Assembly (NCBI GenBank): GCA_032622095.1
Contig: CP136069.1
Location: 68,409,319-68,473,318 of the forward strand
Length of the DNA stretch: 64,000 nucleotides
Origin: Siphonodentalium dalli
Lineage: Eukaryota > Mollusca > Scaphopoda > Gadilida > Siphonodentaliidae
Reading direction: 5' to 3'
Position numbers and translations under genes: made by a program. The notes under the pieces are model-generated. The model saw only the letters and a list, made by a program, of their open reading frames with translations. It had not been told where the DNA came from and did no database searches. Below, in pieces: positions 10,986 through 23,300 of the stretch (its first letter is position 1; every line of letters starts with the position of its first letter).

Positions 10986-11206
10986 ATTTCTCTTTAAAAT
11001 GTAATATACCATGGAATATGTTGTATAACATGTGATTAAGTGGGCCTTTAACTATAATAATTATAGTTGAATATAACTACAGTAGGTAAATCCGGCATGT
11101 GCATGACCTGTTATTAGCGCACAATAAATAACGCAGTGTAAATTAAATAAACATATAATTAATAAATACTAAGAATTTAGTAACAAGGGCTGAACTATAG
11201 TTTCAT
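10986..11206. other. 3' flank of gene A, with MITE fragments
   Basis: Contains a TTAAGTGGGCCTTTAA end (11035-11050), as in the MITE at 30981-31494, and a fragment related to the MITEs at 26333-27651 (11040-11110). No gene. Confidence 0.5.
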
Positions 11207-11212
11207 TTATTT
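11207..11212 (-). promoter_or_regulatory. Polyadenylation signal AATAAA, gene A
   Basis: AATAAA on the minus strand about 90 bases beyond the stop codon of gene A. The position fits a short 3'UTR; assignment is by motif and location. Confidence 0.5.
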
Positions 11213-11301
11213 TCCAAATTTGATGATTATTTCGTCACGGGATCACGTGACCATGGGTGATGACGTGACTGTGTCCTAGTCGTGCCAATCCGGTACCTCG
11301 C

Positions 11302-11340
11302 TTAACTGTGATCGATGATATGATCTAGAGTGTAGAGCAG
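11302..11340 (-). CDS. Gene A exon 5 (terminal)
   Basis: Acceptor CATTTCCTGTTTCAG is strong. The 39 coding bases give LLYTLDHIIDHS and a stop, aligning with the gene B terminal exon (TYYELEHLHNHN...) at Tyr, Leu and two His. Confidence 0.8.
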   Translation of the reverse strand: MLYTLDHIIDHS

Positions 11341-14300
11341 CTGAAACAGGAAATGAGATTGATTAATGAAAACTTGATACTTTTTTGTTTCCTCCATTAG
11401 GGAAGAGCTGACATAGATTTAAACGTCTTCGTGACATACATGTTCACACTGTCGACGGTTTTGTGCTACGATGTTTTGTTTATATACCTGAGATCATTGA
11501 GCCTTCGGCTCACCGAATATCGGCATGAGTAGTCGAGATTGAGGCTAGATCATGCCACGAATCTCTACTATTTTATATTAGGACCTGTTCTGACAGGGAA
11601 CTGTATAACATTGAACAAACAAGGCAGGGAATAGAATTATTTGTTAATATTAGTTCCTCGATAATCTACTTCACATTAGAGTGTGGTTCCAGTTAGAGAT
11701 TGCATGCTTTTCTGTGACTTCCGTGAGCCAATATCCAAATAAACGTTGATTGATTTATACCCAGGAGACATTCCATAATTGTAAGCTACCCAAAGCGAAG
11801 TACATTATTAAGGAACATGTATTAACTAAGAAATATATTCCCCGCGTTATTTTTCGACGTTATAAGGTTCCCTGTCAAAACTTCAAAAAGTTCCCAGGTT
11901 TTGTACTGGTGGAACATGATCTCCACGGGCGTAGCTAGAGTATACAGATTCATGACATGATCAACATTGAAGAATGAAAAGCAGCATTTTATATGTTATG
12001 TGCCGCTGATATCCCATTACAAAACTGGATCTTGTTATGTCATTATAGACTCGACGAATTTGCATCATGGATCCCCAGAAACAGGAAAAATCAGGGTTCG
12101 TATTCACCAACGGGGTTCAGGTTATTTTAATAAACCTGGTACAATCTAAATTGCGTTGGGTAAAATTTTACACAACAATATGGTGCATATTAGATGAGTG
12201 GTCTTGACCTTATTTTAATTTTTTAATTTTTTATTTACACACGGAAAAATTATATACCATATGAAAGTGGTGCCGTTGCCATGGAAACGGAATGTAAACA
12301 ATGTATATAGCACTACGCGAACGTTGGCTAAATTTAAAACATCGATATAAAATAACGCTGTGCTTTGATTGGTGGTTCCTCGACTCGAATTGAATATTTA
12401 AATTTTACCCCCCCCCCCAAGCCAAAGAAATAGTAACTTAATCGTTAATTCGAATTATGTATCTTTAAAGATTCACTGTCGATTTGACATTAAAAATTAA
12501 CCATTTAATAATCCTATTATCCGTTGAAAAATTAAACAAAAATACTTACAATCACCATCATTCGTATCACACAAATGATGCTTAGAAAACGACCATAACA
12601 GCTGATATAATAATAATAATAATGCCCTTTATTAATTACCGTGCTTCGACGACGGAAAATTAGGGACGATCTTTATCAAGGTATAATCATTTTGCTTGGT
12701 TAAACCAAATCAAAATGTGCTTATCCTTTCATGGCGGCAGCTGCGCTGGTGCAGCATTAAAGAGCATGTACCAGTGCATTCTCCCACAGGGATCTTAGCA
12801 TATATAAGAGAATGTACTGGCTTATACTGACTAGATAAATAGTCCAATGTATTCTCTTATATATGCGATATACTCGTATATAAGAGAATGCATTGGCACA
12901 GCGTGTTCGGACAATTTCAGGAAGGGTTAAATGGGAATTTCAGGCTACACCAAAAACTCATAATCACGATTCGATCTCATTATTTACCGATACAGAAGAC
13001 GTACAAAAGGGGTCAAACAGACCGTTGATCCTTAGTATGATCACCCCTGGTCAAGTGGTCATGTTAATATGATATGATACTGGTGGTCCTGTTGAATTGC
13101 TGTGGTGCCGTTAATAAAAAGTACCGTTATATTTTCTACAGTTGTAATTTTCGCGGTGTTTGGCTAATCCGAGCGATTTGAAGAAAACAAAACAGCATGT
13201 GTATGAAACATTCAAGACCACATTATTTTTGAAAAATATAATAACGCCTGCGGTGGTGTTTCTAAAACGACTCGAATAACCATCTTGATTATAGTCGATT
13301 TTCAACAACTAATACAACCAGTATTAAAAATATTTCGCAATAAATATGTTTTTGAATTTTTGATTCGAATAACCATCTTGATTATAGTCGATTTTCAACA
13401 ACTAATACAACCAGTATTAAAAATATTTCGCAATAAATATGTTTTTGAATTTTTGATTCGAATAATGTTTTTTCCTGTATATATGTTTAGATTATCGGAA
13501 CACCGCGAAAAGAGAAATTTAACGGTACCTTTAAATATTTGTTAACGGCACCAGTTTGCCCTAACAACACCATAGCAATTCAGCAGGTCCAAACCGCACC
13601 ATAGCACATTAGCATGACCACCTGACCGGGATGATAATACATTTACAAAATACTAACCTGTGCCATGAAATTTATGTATTCCTCATAAGTGACTGAACCG
13701 CTATCTGAAAAAAGAAAAGAATATCGTGTCGTCAGTGTTAGCGCTGAAAATGCTTAACACATGCAGATGTTGCCCAACGTTACCTTATAGACGCCATGTC
13801 CGAATTGACCCTACATTAGTCCAAAAACAATTTCTAAGTTAATTTGCACCTCACTTGGCAACAGAAAAACGAAACTAAAATACCTGCAATGACCATTATC
13901 TGTATGCAATAACAATGTCACAATACACACAAGAATCGATCAATTTACGTTGAACACGTGTGCGAAAGATCATAATAAAGACGGTCAATTGAATTTTTGC
14001 AAAGTTGACAAAAATTCAAAATGTGTTAAAATCATCTCATATTAAAGACATATTATGGACTTGTTCGGGTGTGTTAAACTGTTAAGTTAGTATTCAGGTG
14101 TGTTAAACTGTTAAGTTAGTATTCATGGACTTGTTCGGATGTGTTAAACTGTTAAGTTAGTATTCGGGTGTGTTAAACTGTTAAGTTAGTATTCGGGTGT
14201 GTTAAACTGTTAAGTTAGTATTCAGGTGTGTTAAACTGTTAAGTTAGTATTCGGGTGTGTTAAACTGTTAAGTTAGTATTCAGGTGTGTTAAACTGTTAA

Positions 14301-17300
14301 GTTAGTATTCGGGTGTGTTAAACTGTTAAGTTAGTATTCGGGTGTGTTAAACTGTTAAGTTAGTATTCGGGTGTGTTAAACTGTTAAGTTAATATTCAGG
14401 TGTGTTAAACTGTTAAGTTAGTATTCGGGTGTGTTAAACTGTTAAGTTAGTATTCGGGTGTGTTAAACTGTTAAGTTAGTATTCGGGTGTGTTAAACTGT
14501 TAAGTTAGTATTCAGGCACTATGCCAACAGGAGGAATGTAGCATTCTACTAATTCGTCGAAAATCTCAAGCAAATCGATAAGTACCACTCCATAGAAAAC
14601 ATCATCTGAACTACGCTCAATTGTAAATATTTACTTCTAAAATCGGGACGCAGCTATCGGCGATAAAGTGGCGAAATCGAGAGTCGTTGAATTTAGTTAA
14701 TATATAATAATGACGGTGTGTGTTGTCAATAAGTTTACGTTGAACACGTGTGCAAAAGATCGTAATTCATAACGATCTTTGTTAGCTTTCGCTTGTGGGG
14801 AGTATGAACGCTCTTTAAAATTTGGGCACCAAAAGCATCTCCTATTCATGGGCTCACATATATCCTATCTAATTATTTGCTGGTATTGCACACGTACCGA
14901 TGGTGGTGTTATATATGGTGTCAAAGAGGACGGAGTATCTTCATGCCCATGTCAGTTAATATACCGTACGACATTAATGGCTGTTATATACCCTATAATA
15001 TTTACATAGCATGGATGTTTTACACTAAATTTTGTTTGGATTTCACTGTCAACTACCAATTACGTCATATATTTAATATCCCAAGAAAACACACGATAAC
15101 ACGTATGTGTGTTAATCATTATAGGGTACGATATGTGGAAAGGGGCATTTCAATTAAGACACGAATGTTGTTTTCAGTGTGTTTTATTGAGGTGTAACAA
15201 CAAGGAATAATTCAACGAATACCCACGCCAATATCATAGAAGCACACGTTACAGTGGAGTCATATGAAGTTTGGGATAAATTGGACAAAAAATGTTGCCT
15301 GTAGGGCGCGCCAAAATCTATTTAGTGATGCGAGTAAAATCTAAGATAATTAAAATTTGAGATACAAGATGGCCGCTGGCGGTCATGTTTTTAACGAATT
15401 TCGGAAAAAATCGATGGCTTCCACCTATAGATCACCCGGAGATCCACATGACGTTTAGTGATGATCGGCTATGTGACGTGATCTGTTTATAGGGTGAGCC
15501 GAAGGATTTAGTCATTCATAGAGTGACCGCTGGCAATTTATGGCTCCGATCTAGTGGTCACCCAAAGATGTTTGGTGACGATCGGATGAGGGATATGGTA
15601 TGTATGATTATGCCAAATGATTTCGTCATGCAAAGAGTAAAAACGTAAAATCGGATACATCTAATTGAAGAGTAATAATACATGTCAACCTATACATGAT
15701 GATCTTATATAACAGGTATTATTTTTGTGTATTTTGAATCAGTTTGTGGACTTTGAAAAAATTAGTTGACGCCTTGATGTGAATGGAGAAGAATGTATTA
15801 ACTGTATATGTATGCCAGTACCAGACTTGATCATGCATTAAATAGTAATAAATAGTAATAAATATAGAATATGTAGCTAGTGTCGTCGCTTAAATTGTTT
15901 ATGTCCGTGAGGGGGATTTGAGCATTTATTGGGCGAGACTCTGCCGAGTCCATTAGATGCCAAATCCTCCGAGCGGACATAAACAGTTTAAGCGATGACA
16001 TTAGCTACATATTTTATTTATCCATCGCACAAAACTTGCCTTTTGTGAGGTAAATCTGTCATTTTCCTCAGTTTTACATTCGTTACTTCGATGACGCCAT
16101 TACATTTATTAGGTCAAGCAAACCGATTAGTATTCATGACGTGTGAAAACCGGAGTGCAGCTTAGAGCGAAATAGTTCATTTGCATTTTTACCTTTATTA
16201 TAAGCAGACCTTGTTCTGATGATTTATAGATGTTTTAGAGCTAAAACATATATCATTTTACGAATTATTTTAGTGAATTATACACGATAAGAACGTTCTG
16301 AAATCACAATGACGTCATTAAGGCCGGTTGACGTTCCTAGTTACCTGCACAATTTGCATATCAAATTACGTCATAAAAGTAGTACTAACCTAATAAAGCT
16401 AAGTTGACCTAATAAAGCTACCTTGACGTAATAAACGTAACGTTTATTAGGCAGGCTTTATGTAGGCAATAGAGGTAGTGAGCGGTGGATAAATAGTAAT
16501 AAATAGTTCATGTTTAACAGACGAGTCTCCCAACCAATATATACACTTACGGTATTATGCACATGGACAATCACGTGATTTAAATATACCGGCAGATCTG
16601 GTTTCTATTTATGGAAAAGGTTATTTCCCCAGCAAAGTGGAGCCGAATCGTTGGGAATGAACGGGAACGTGTTATTCGCACCTGGATACCATTGTTCGCA
16701 CCTGGATACCATTGTTCGCACCTGGATACCATTGGTGGCTGTAATTACTCACGATCTACATCGAGAAGCTTGAAGAAGTATTGGAAATCGTCCTTGCGTA
16801 GAATGTTATCATCGTCGTAATCGTGTATGTCAAATAATTCGTTAGAGTAGGCGTGTAGTTCATGCCACTCCTTGTCCACATGATTGACATATTCCTCGCG
16901 GCTCACCGTCATGCTCTCTGAAAATAAAATAATATAAGTCGTGGCAATAAATGATGTACGACATTATAGAGTAGGCGTGTAGTTCATGCCACTCCTTATC
17001 CACATGATTGACATATTCCTCGCGGCTCACCGTCATGCTCTCTGAAAATAAAATAATATAAGTCGTGGCAATAAATGATGTACGACATTATAGAGTAGGG
17101 GTGTAGTTCATGCCACTCCTTATCCACATGATTGACATATTCATCGTGGCTCACCGTCATGCTCTCTGAAAATAAAATAATATAAGGGTGGATACACACT
17201 TGCACGTAATCTCTGTAAATGTCGTGTATTTGTCGTTTTACATGGATCATACAGACCTTGTAATATGTGTCCGCTGACAACCCAATCATTGCGGCTATGT

Positions 17301-20300
17301 TTGACCACAGTGTGCCAAGCTCTGAACGTGCAGAGAGCCGTTGACTGAACGAAGTCGTCAGGCCGCTTAAAATAATTGTTCGCACGATAACCCAAATGTT
17401 GGACTTTCTGTTTAAATCAATGTCAGTCTTCTCTTGATTTGTATAGCAGTGATGGCCCCAGGATTTTCCGAACGCAGGGGCTATCATCCCCACTATGGGG
17501 GGGGGGCTATATTATCCAGGAAGCTACCGGATTGACCATTGCATATTTCCTTGACGGGTAGGGTGGGGGCATGCAGCACCCTGAGTCCTGTGATTAATAT
17601 AATATTCAGCAATTTATGCTATTCATATAATTATGAACATAGTATTACAGCTTTAAATTTGATAATACAGAAGGTGATGTTGCTGTGTGTCTTCATTCTT
17701 GGAAAAAGGTTGTCCAGCTCTACGAGTTCCCAACTATTTACCTCTCTTGTGTTATATATGTATACGCAAAATTTACAACTAAGGAATATTTAAGTTAAAC
17801 ATATTGTACATTCATGCCCAGATAATCCCGGCTGATACATTCAACTAAATCCCTTAGTTATTCGAAGCTTTCGAGAACCAGCCCCTTCCCCCAATCATGG
17901 TTATGGTCCAAAATGTTATAATTCAAGCTAAAATTGTGACAGTTAGGAAATTGTTCAACCTTTGGTTTGAGAAACATATACTGTTATGTAAATTCTGGGT
18001 GAAAATGGGGGGGGGGGGTGTCACTCTTTTTACTTTCAACGCTGTACCTGCATTAATTTTCTGGCGATGTAATGGATATTTGCATGGAAATGCCAATTGA
18101 ATGTTATCATATGAGTTCGCTCTGAAACTATCCGAGGAATCTCAACGAACCGGTGTTGTCTGTCTTAATCTACCAATGCTTGTTATTCAAGGCATGGGAG
18201 CACCATATCGGATTGTTAATGAGACATTAAGGGCTTTGTGGACCCATTTTTTCCAAAAATATTTAGAGTCCAAATAAAGGATTCTGTTCATATATATTAG
18301 TAATCATAGAAACCATGCCCATTGATGCAACACTTTAAGAGTATACTTCATGGTGGATTATGTTAGAAATACAAAATGTGAACTTTATTGAGATTTAAAA
18401 AAAATAAAATTTACAGGCAATGGTCCAAGAAAAACAAAGTCCATATCTAAGAATCAAATATGGGAATATTTACTGAACACTGTGATGAATGATTTACTAC
18501 AAAACAAATGATATACTAACTTCATAATATGGTTGAATGAGAGCCAGCAGTTTATGGGTCAACTTTCCATGGCTTATATCCAGTCTGGTGTGAATAGCTT
18601 TTAGCTGGTGTCAGGATAATCACTCACGTGGAAGTTGAGTGAGTGGTGACCTACTTACTAGAAATAGTGTGATGGTCTGGTAGGGTTTGATTGAGGCTTA
18701 GCATACTATTGTCAACATAGTTCAAAGCATTACACTGGCCACTGCTTAACCCATACCTTCTATCATCCACACAGCCAATGTTTAAGCAAGTATCCACAGC
18801 ATGCAGAGGGTTTCACATCACTTTAACCTGGGCAACGCCGGGTAACCCTGCTAGTATTTTATATACACCAATACAATTAAATTGTGTTTGTTTGTTTGTT
18901 CGTTATCTGTCCGGCTTTGTGCGACCAAATGGGAAATGTCGCTGGATAGATGACGGCAGATGTGACCAGGGAATATATTGGATATGTGCAGTTGATCTAA
19001 GATGACTTAAAGGGGGGGGGGGGGGGCTAATACATTATTTTAACATATATGATACATGAAGAGCGTTTATTATCAGCTCAGAATATATATATATAACACG
19101 GACGTAATTTGACACGGGGCATGTCGTTGTGTAGATACCGTTGACACCAGACGACTTAAATAGGCACTAATACTTAGCAATAAACTAAAGCGCGTTTATC
19201 GTCAACTTAAAACACAGAGATAACTTTCTCCGGGGAGTGTTATGCAATAGGTGATGTTTATTTCAGGTGACTAATAATGAATTTAAATGACTGGAAAGGG
19301 AACTAATAATTTACTCATGCTCTATCCGAGCAACACCGGGACCCCATCTAGTTTAGTATAGTGATAAATCCCCCAAACATTAAGTAATTATTCACCAAAT
19401 GATGGGTACAAAACAAAATCGCCCAACGCAGAAGGTAAATTAATAGTGGGTAAATTGTTACCCTGCGTTGAGTAAAAACAGTGCCCAACAATGAGCAAAA
19501 TAGGTAGTCTAGTCGTAATTCTCAGAAAAGACATTTCTAGAAGCATTTCCGAGGAAAAGTATCAAACCAACTTTTTTACCACAACTCGAAGGTGCCGAAC
19601 ACGAATAGACTGCCTGTCGCCCGATTGGATGAACATAGGGTTCAATAAAAGGCTTTTAAAATATTCGTGTTTTCTTCGCTGGAGGGTTGTTGATACGGCG
19701 CACCGTACAACGTCATATGAAATGACGCAACTGACCTTGAACTTACTCAAACTTATATACTCCTCGCGGGACGTTCAAAGCCACGTTGTATCATGATACT
19801 ATCATCACAGTAATAGTTCTGAAATATTAACATCATATAAATCAGGTACCTACGGTAAGACATTGCTGTTTTGTATATTTATCGACGATTCTCGTAAGAA
19901 TTCTCTTATAGTCCGGGGGCCAATATGGGTACCCTTGCACCCCCCCCCCCCTGTGACTTAACTTCACCCCACTCATTTTGTTCCTTATTATGTCCTTCAA
20001 CTTTTAAGCAATGTTAACAAGAAAAAAAGTGGCCGTGTAGACTCCAGACAAGATGGCGTCCATCCTGGCCGCGTTTTTCAGATCAGACCCTAAGTAAGTT
20101 TAATGCAAATTATAGCGGGAAAATCTGGTAAAATGTATACAAATGTATATATTTTCGTGAAGTTAAGACATAATGACACTTTTTTGGCGCAAAATTGAAA
20201 CTCAACATCCAAGATGGCCGCCAAAATGGCCGCCGGAAGTTGAAAATATGATGTGTTTTTCACAAATATCTTCTAGATCAGTTCATGTTGTTTGGAACTG

Positions 20301-23300
20301 GTTGAGTAATATGACTTTATTTTGTGTTTTGTATATTAACTGATAATTGGAGCGGCGTGTGTGAGTACGGTATGCAGTGAGTTGCTGAATTGTCATGTGA
20401 GAGGTGTATATGCAAGTATGGAAGGTATAAGTGGTCATGTGGGTGTGTATTGGTATATCTGGAAGGGCTCACCATTGGTGAGGTGTATATGTATACCTGG
20501 ATTGACGCTATGGTCATGGGTATGGCGAATAGGTATACATGTAGTGGCTGTATGGTCCATAGTGAGATGAATATGTATACACTGAGTGAATGTATGATCG
20601 TGAATGTGGTGAATATGTATACATAGAGTAACTATATGGTCATGTGCCAGGTGTAGGAGTATACCTGGTGTTCATGCATGATGAATCGTGGCTGTATCGT
20701 CAGGTGTACGTGTATAAAAGTGGGTGACTATATTGTCATTTGTATGGTGTTTATGTACATATGGAGTGACTGAGGTAATCGGTGGGTTGTACATGTGTAC
20801 CTTGGGCGGCTAGTTTGAATTTTTTTATTGTGAAATATACCCAACAATCAACAACAGATTAGTGGTCTGTGTTCTATGTTCCTACATTGCCCGGATAGTC
20901 ATAATTTAAATTGAGCATATGTTTCAATTCACTTTTCCACTATAGTATAATAGTGATAACGCGGAATTTCGCCAGGGAACACGTAATAAATAGATCGGCA
21001 TAATGTATGCCTATTTTAAATGTGATTGGCCTGATTTGTCGAGGCCAGTAGCACAACTACTATGATCCTACACATTATGTGCCAATTTTATAATTCGGCA
21101 TATTATATGCCACTTTAATGAGTATTCTGAGCACGGAATTTATAGATTCCATCATGCTGCTTATTTTATTAGAGCAGTCGATCTTATCACGCCCAAGTTT
21201 TGCACTTTGAGTCAGTGCTGTGAGCACTAATTATTTTATATTCGCATATTATATGCAACCTAGATCAGCATGACCTGCATATATAGGCAGCGATTTCTAA
21301 GGTGGACACATCAAGTGTGAAAATAATGATGAATGCTCCAGGATGTATGCATTGAGTACGACCAATCTGGTTAGAACCAGATAATTCCGGTCTCAGTTAA
21401 TGAGCAATTCGCACATGATGCGCGGCATGATGTCGTCTGAAGCTTTGATTTTGCGAGATTTGATACCGCTGCTTCTGTCCGAGCCGATAATTAATCACAC
21501 ATGTGGGTACCATCCCGTTACATTACGCTTTTCACAATAACTCAAGTATATGTTAATCAATAGAGAGGTCATATCAGAGAATTCTCCATCTTGTTGGTGT
21601 TTATGTACATGGGGGAAACGTTAAACGTGGAAAGTGATAGCCACCCATTATCACACAGTAATTCCATATATACATAAACACCACAGACATAACAATATAG
21701 TGACCCAATGTATACACGTACAACTGACCCATGACCACGGATGACCTTACAGCCATGAGTCACAATGGAGGCACACCGTGTATACTCCTAAACATGACCC
21801 ATAACCATTTAGTCACTCCTTGTATACCCATGCATTGACCTCACCATTGGCCACACGGTAATCCCTGTATACCTATTCTCCACACACACGGTCAAATAGA
21901 CATTCAATATAAACATCAACACCACAACAATGACCACAGAGTCACTCCAGGTATACATATGCACCTCACCAATGGCCATATAGCCACTCGCTCCATACAC
22001 ATACCCTCACCCATGCCACCTGGTATACTCCTTCACCTGACCTATGGCCATATAGTCACCCCGTGTGTACCTATTCAAAACATTCATACATGATCATGGT
22101 CAATCCTTGTATACATATTCACCTCACCATTGGCAATGTCACTCCCTGTATCCATATGTGTCACACCAAGCCGAATAGCGACACAAGATATACTAATACA
22201 ATCCAGTAAGAAAAGTCAATCCATGTATGCATATGTACCTCATCCATGGCCATATAACAACTCTCTATATACGCACACCCCTCGCCCATCACCATATAGC
22301 AACACGTGTGTATACCCGTATAACCTATACATGACCATACCGCCACGAGTCACCAAGCAGGGACACCAGGTATAATCATACACCTGACACGTGACCATTT
22401 AGTCACTCCCTGTATATATATTCATTACATTTATGATCATACAGTCACTCCTTGTATACCTACATCTACTAATCACACAATTGACCATACAGTCACTACA
22501 TGTATACATATTCGACACGCATAGTCATATAACCACTCGATATATATATATGCAGCCCACCCTAGACCATGGAGTCACTCCAGGCATACATATACACCTC
22601 ACCAACGGCCATTCAGCCCTTCCAGATATACACAAAACCTGCACACACGACTACTCATACCTTCCATACTTGCGTATACACCTCACACATGACAATTCAG
22701 CAACTCACTGTATAATCATACACGCCATCCATGATCATACAGCTAATCCATATACACCCACCAATGATAGTACATCCACGAGATATATAAATATATACCA
22801 CATGGACACTCCCTATATACACACACGCTCGATAATGTCCATCCAGCTTACTCCAGGTATGCATATACACTTCAATCATGACCGTACAGTCATTCCATGT
22901 ATACCTATACACATTACCCGTAACCATAAAATAACTACCTATTTATCCACACACCCCATCCATGATCATACAGACAACACATGTACATCCCACCCATGAC
23001 CTTACAGTCACTCCATATATACATAATCAACACATAGATGACCATGTAGCTATATCCATACACCACATCAATGTCCATACAGGCACATCGGGTGCACCCG
23101 TACTGGATAGACACAACCATACACCATACAGTCACTCCATTCATACCGATTCACCTCACACATGACCATGACCTTTCTCTGTATACCTATACATCTTACC
23201 ATGGACAACCCACACATAACCATATAGTCACTCCTTGTATACCTATTCACATCATTCATGACATACAATAACTCCCTGTATACCTATTCACCTCCCCTAT

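Larger units (their letters stand above)
12700..13465 (+). repeat. Segmental duplication, copy 2
   Basis: Second copy of 10232-10985, including the flanking TAAACCAAATCAAAA, the MITE and the downstream blocks, so the unit that duplicated was larger than the MITE. Confidence 0.8.

Noticed and set aside
20317-23271. Frames of up to 188 codons rich in Thr, His, Pro, Tyr
   Set aside because: They follow the ~42-bp subrepeat array and appear in several frames at once; no start context or domain.
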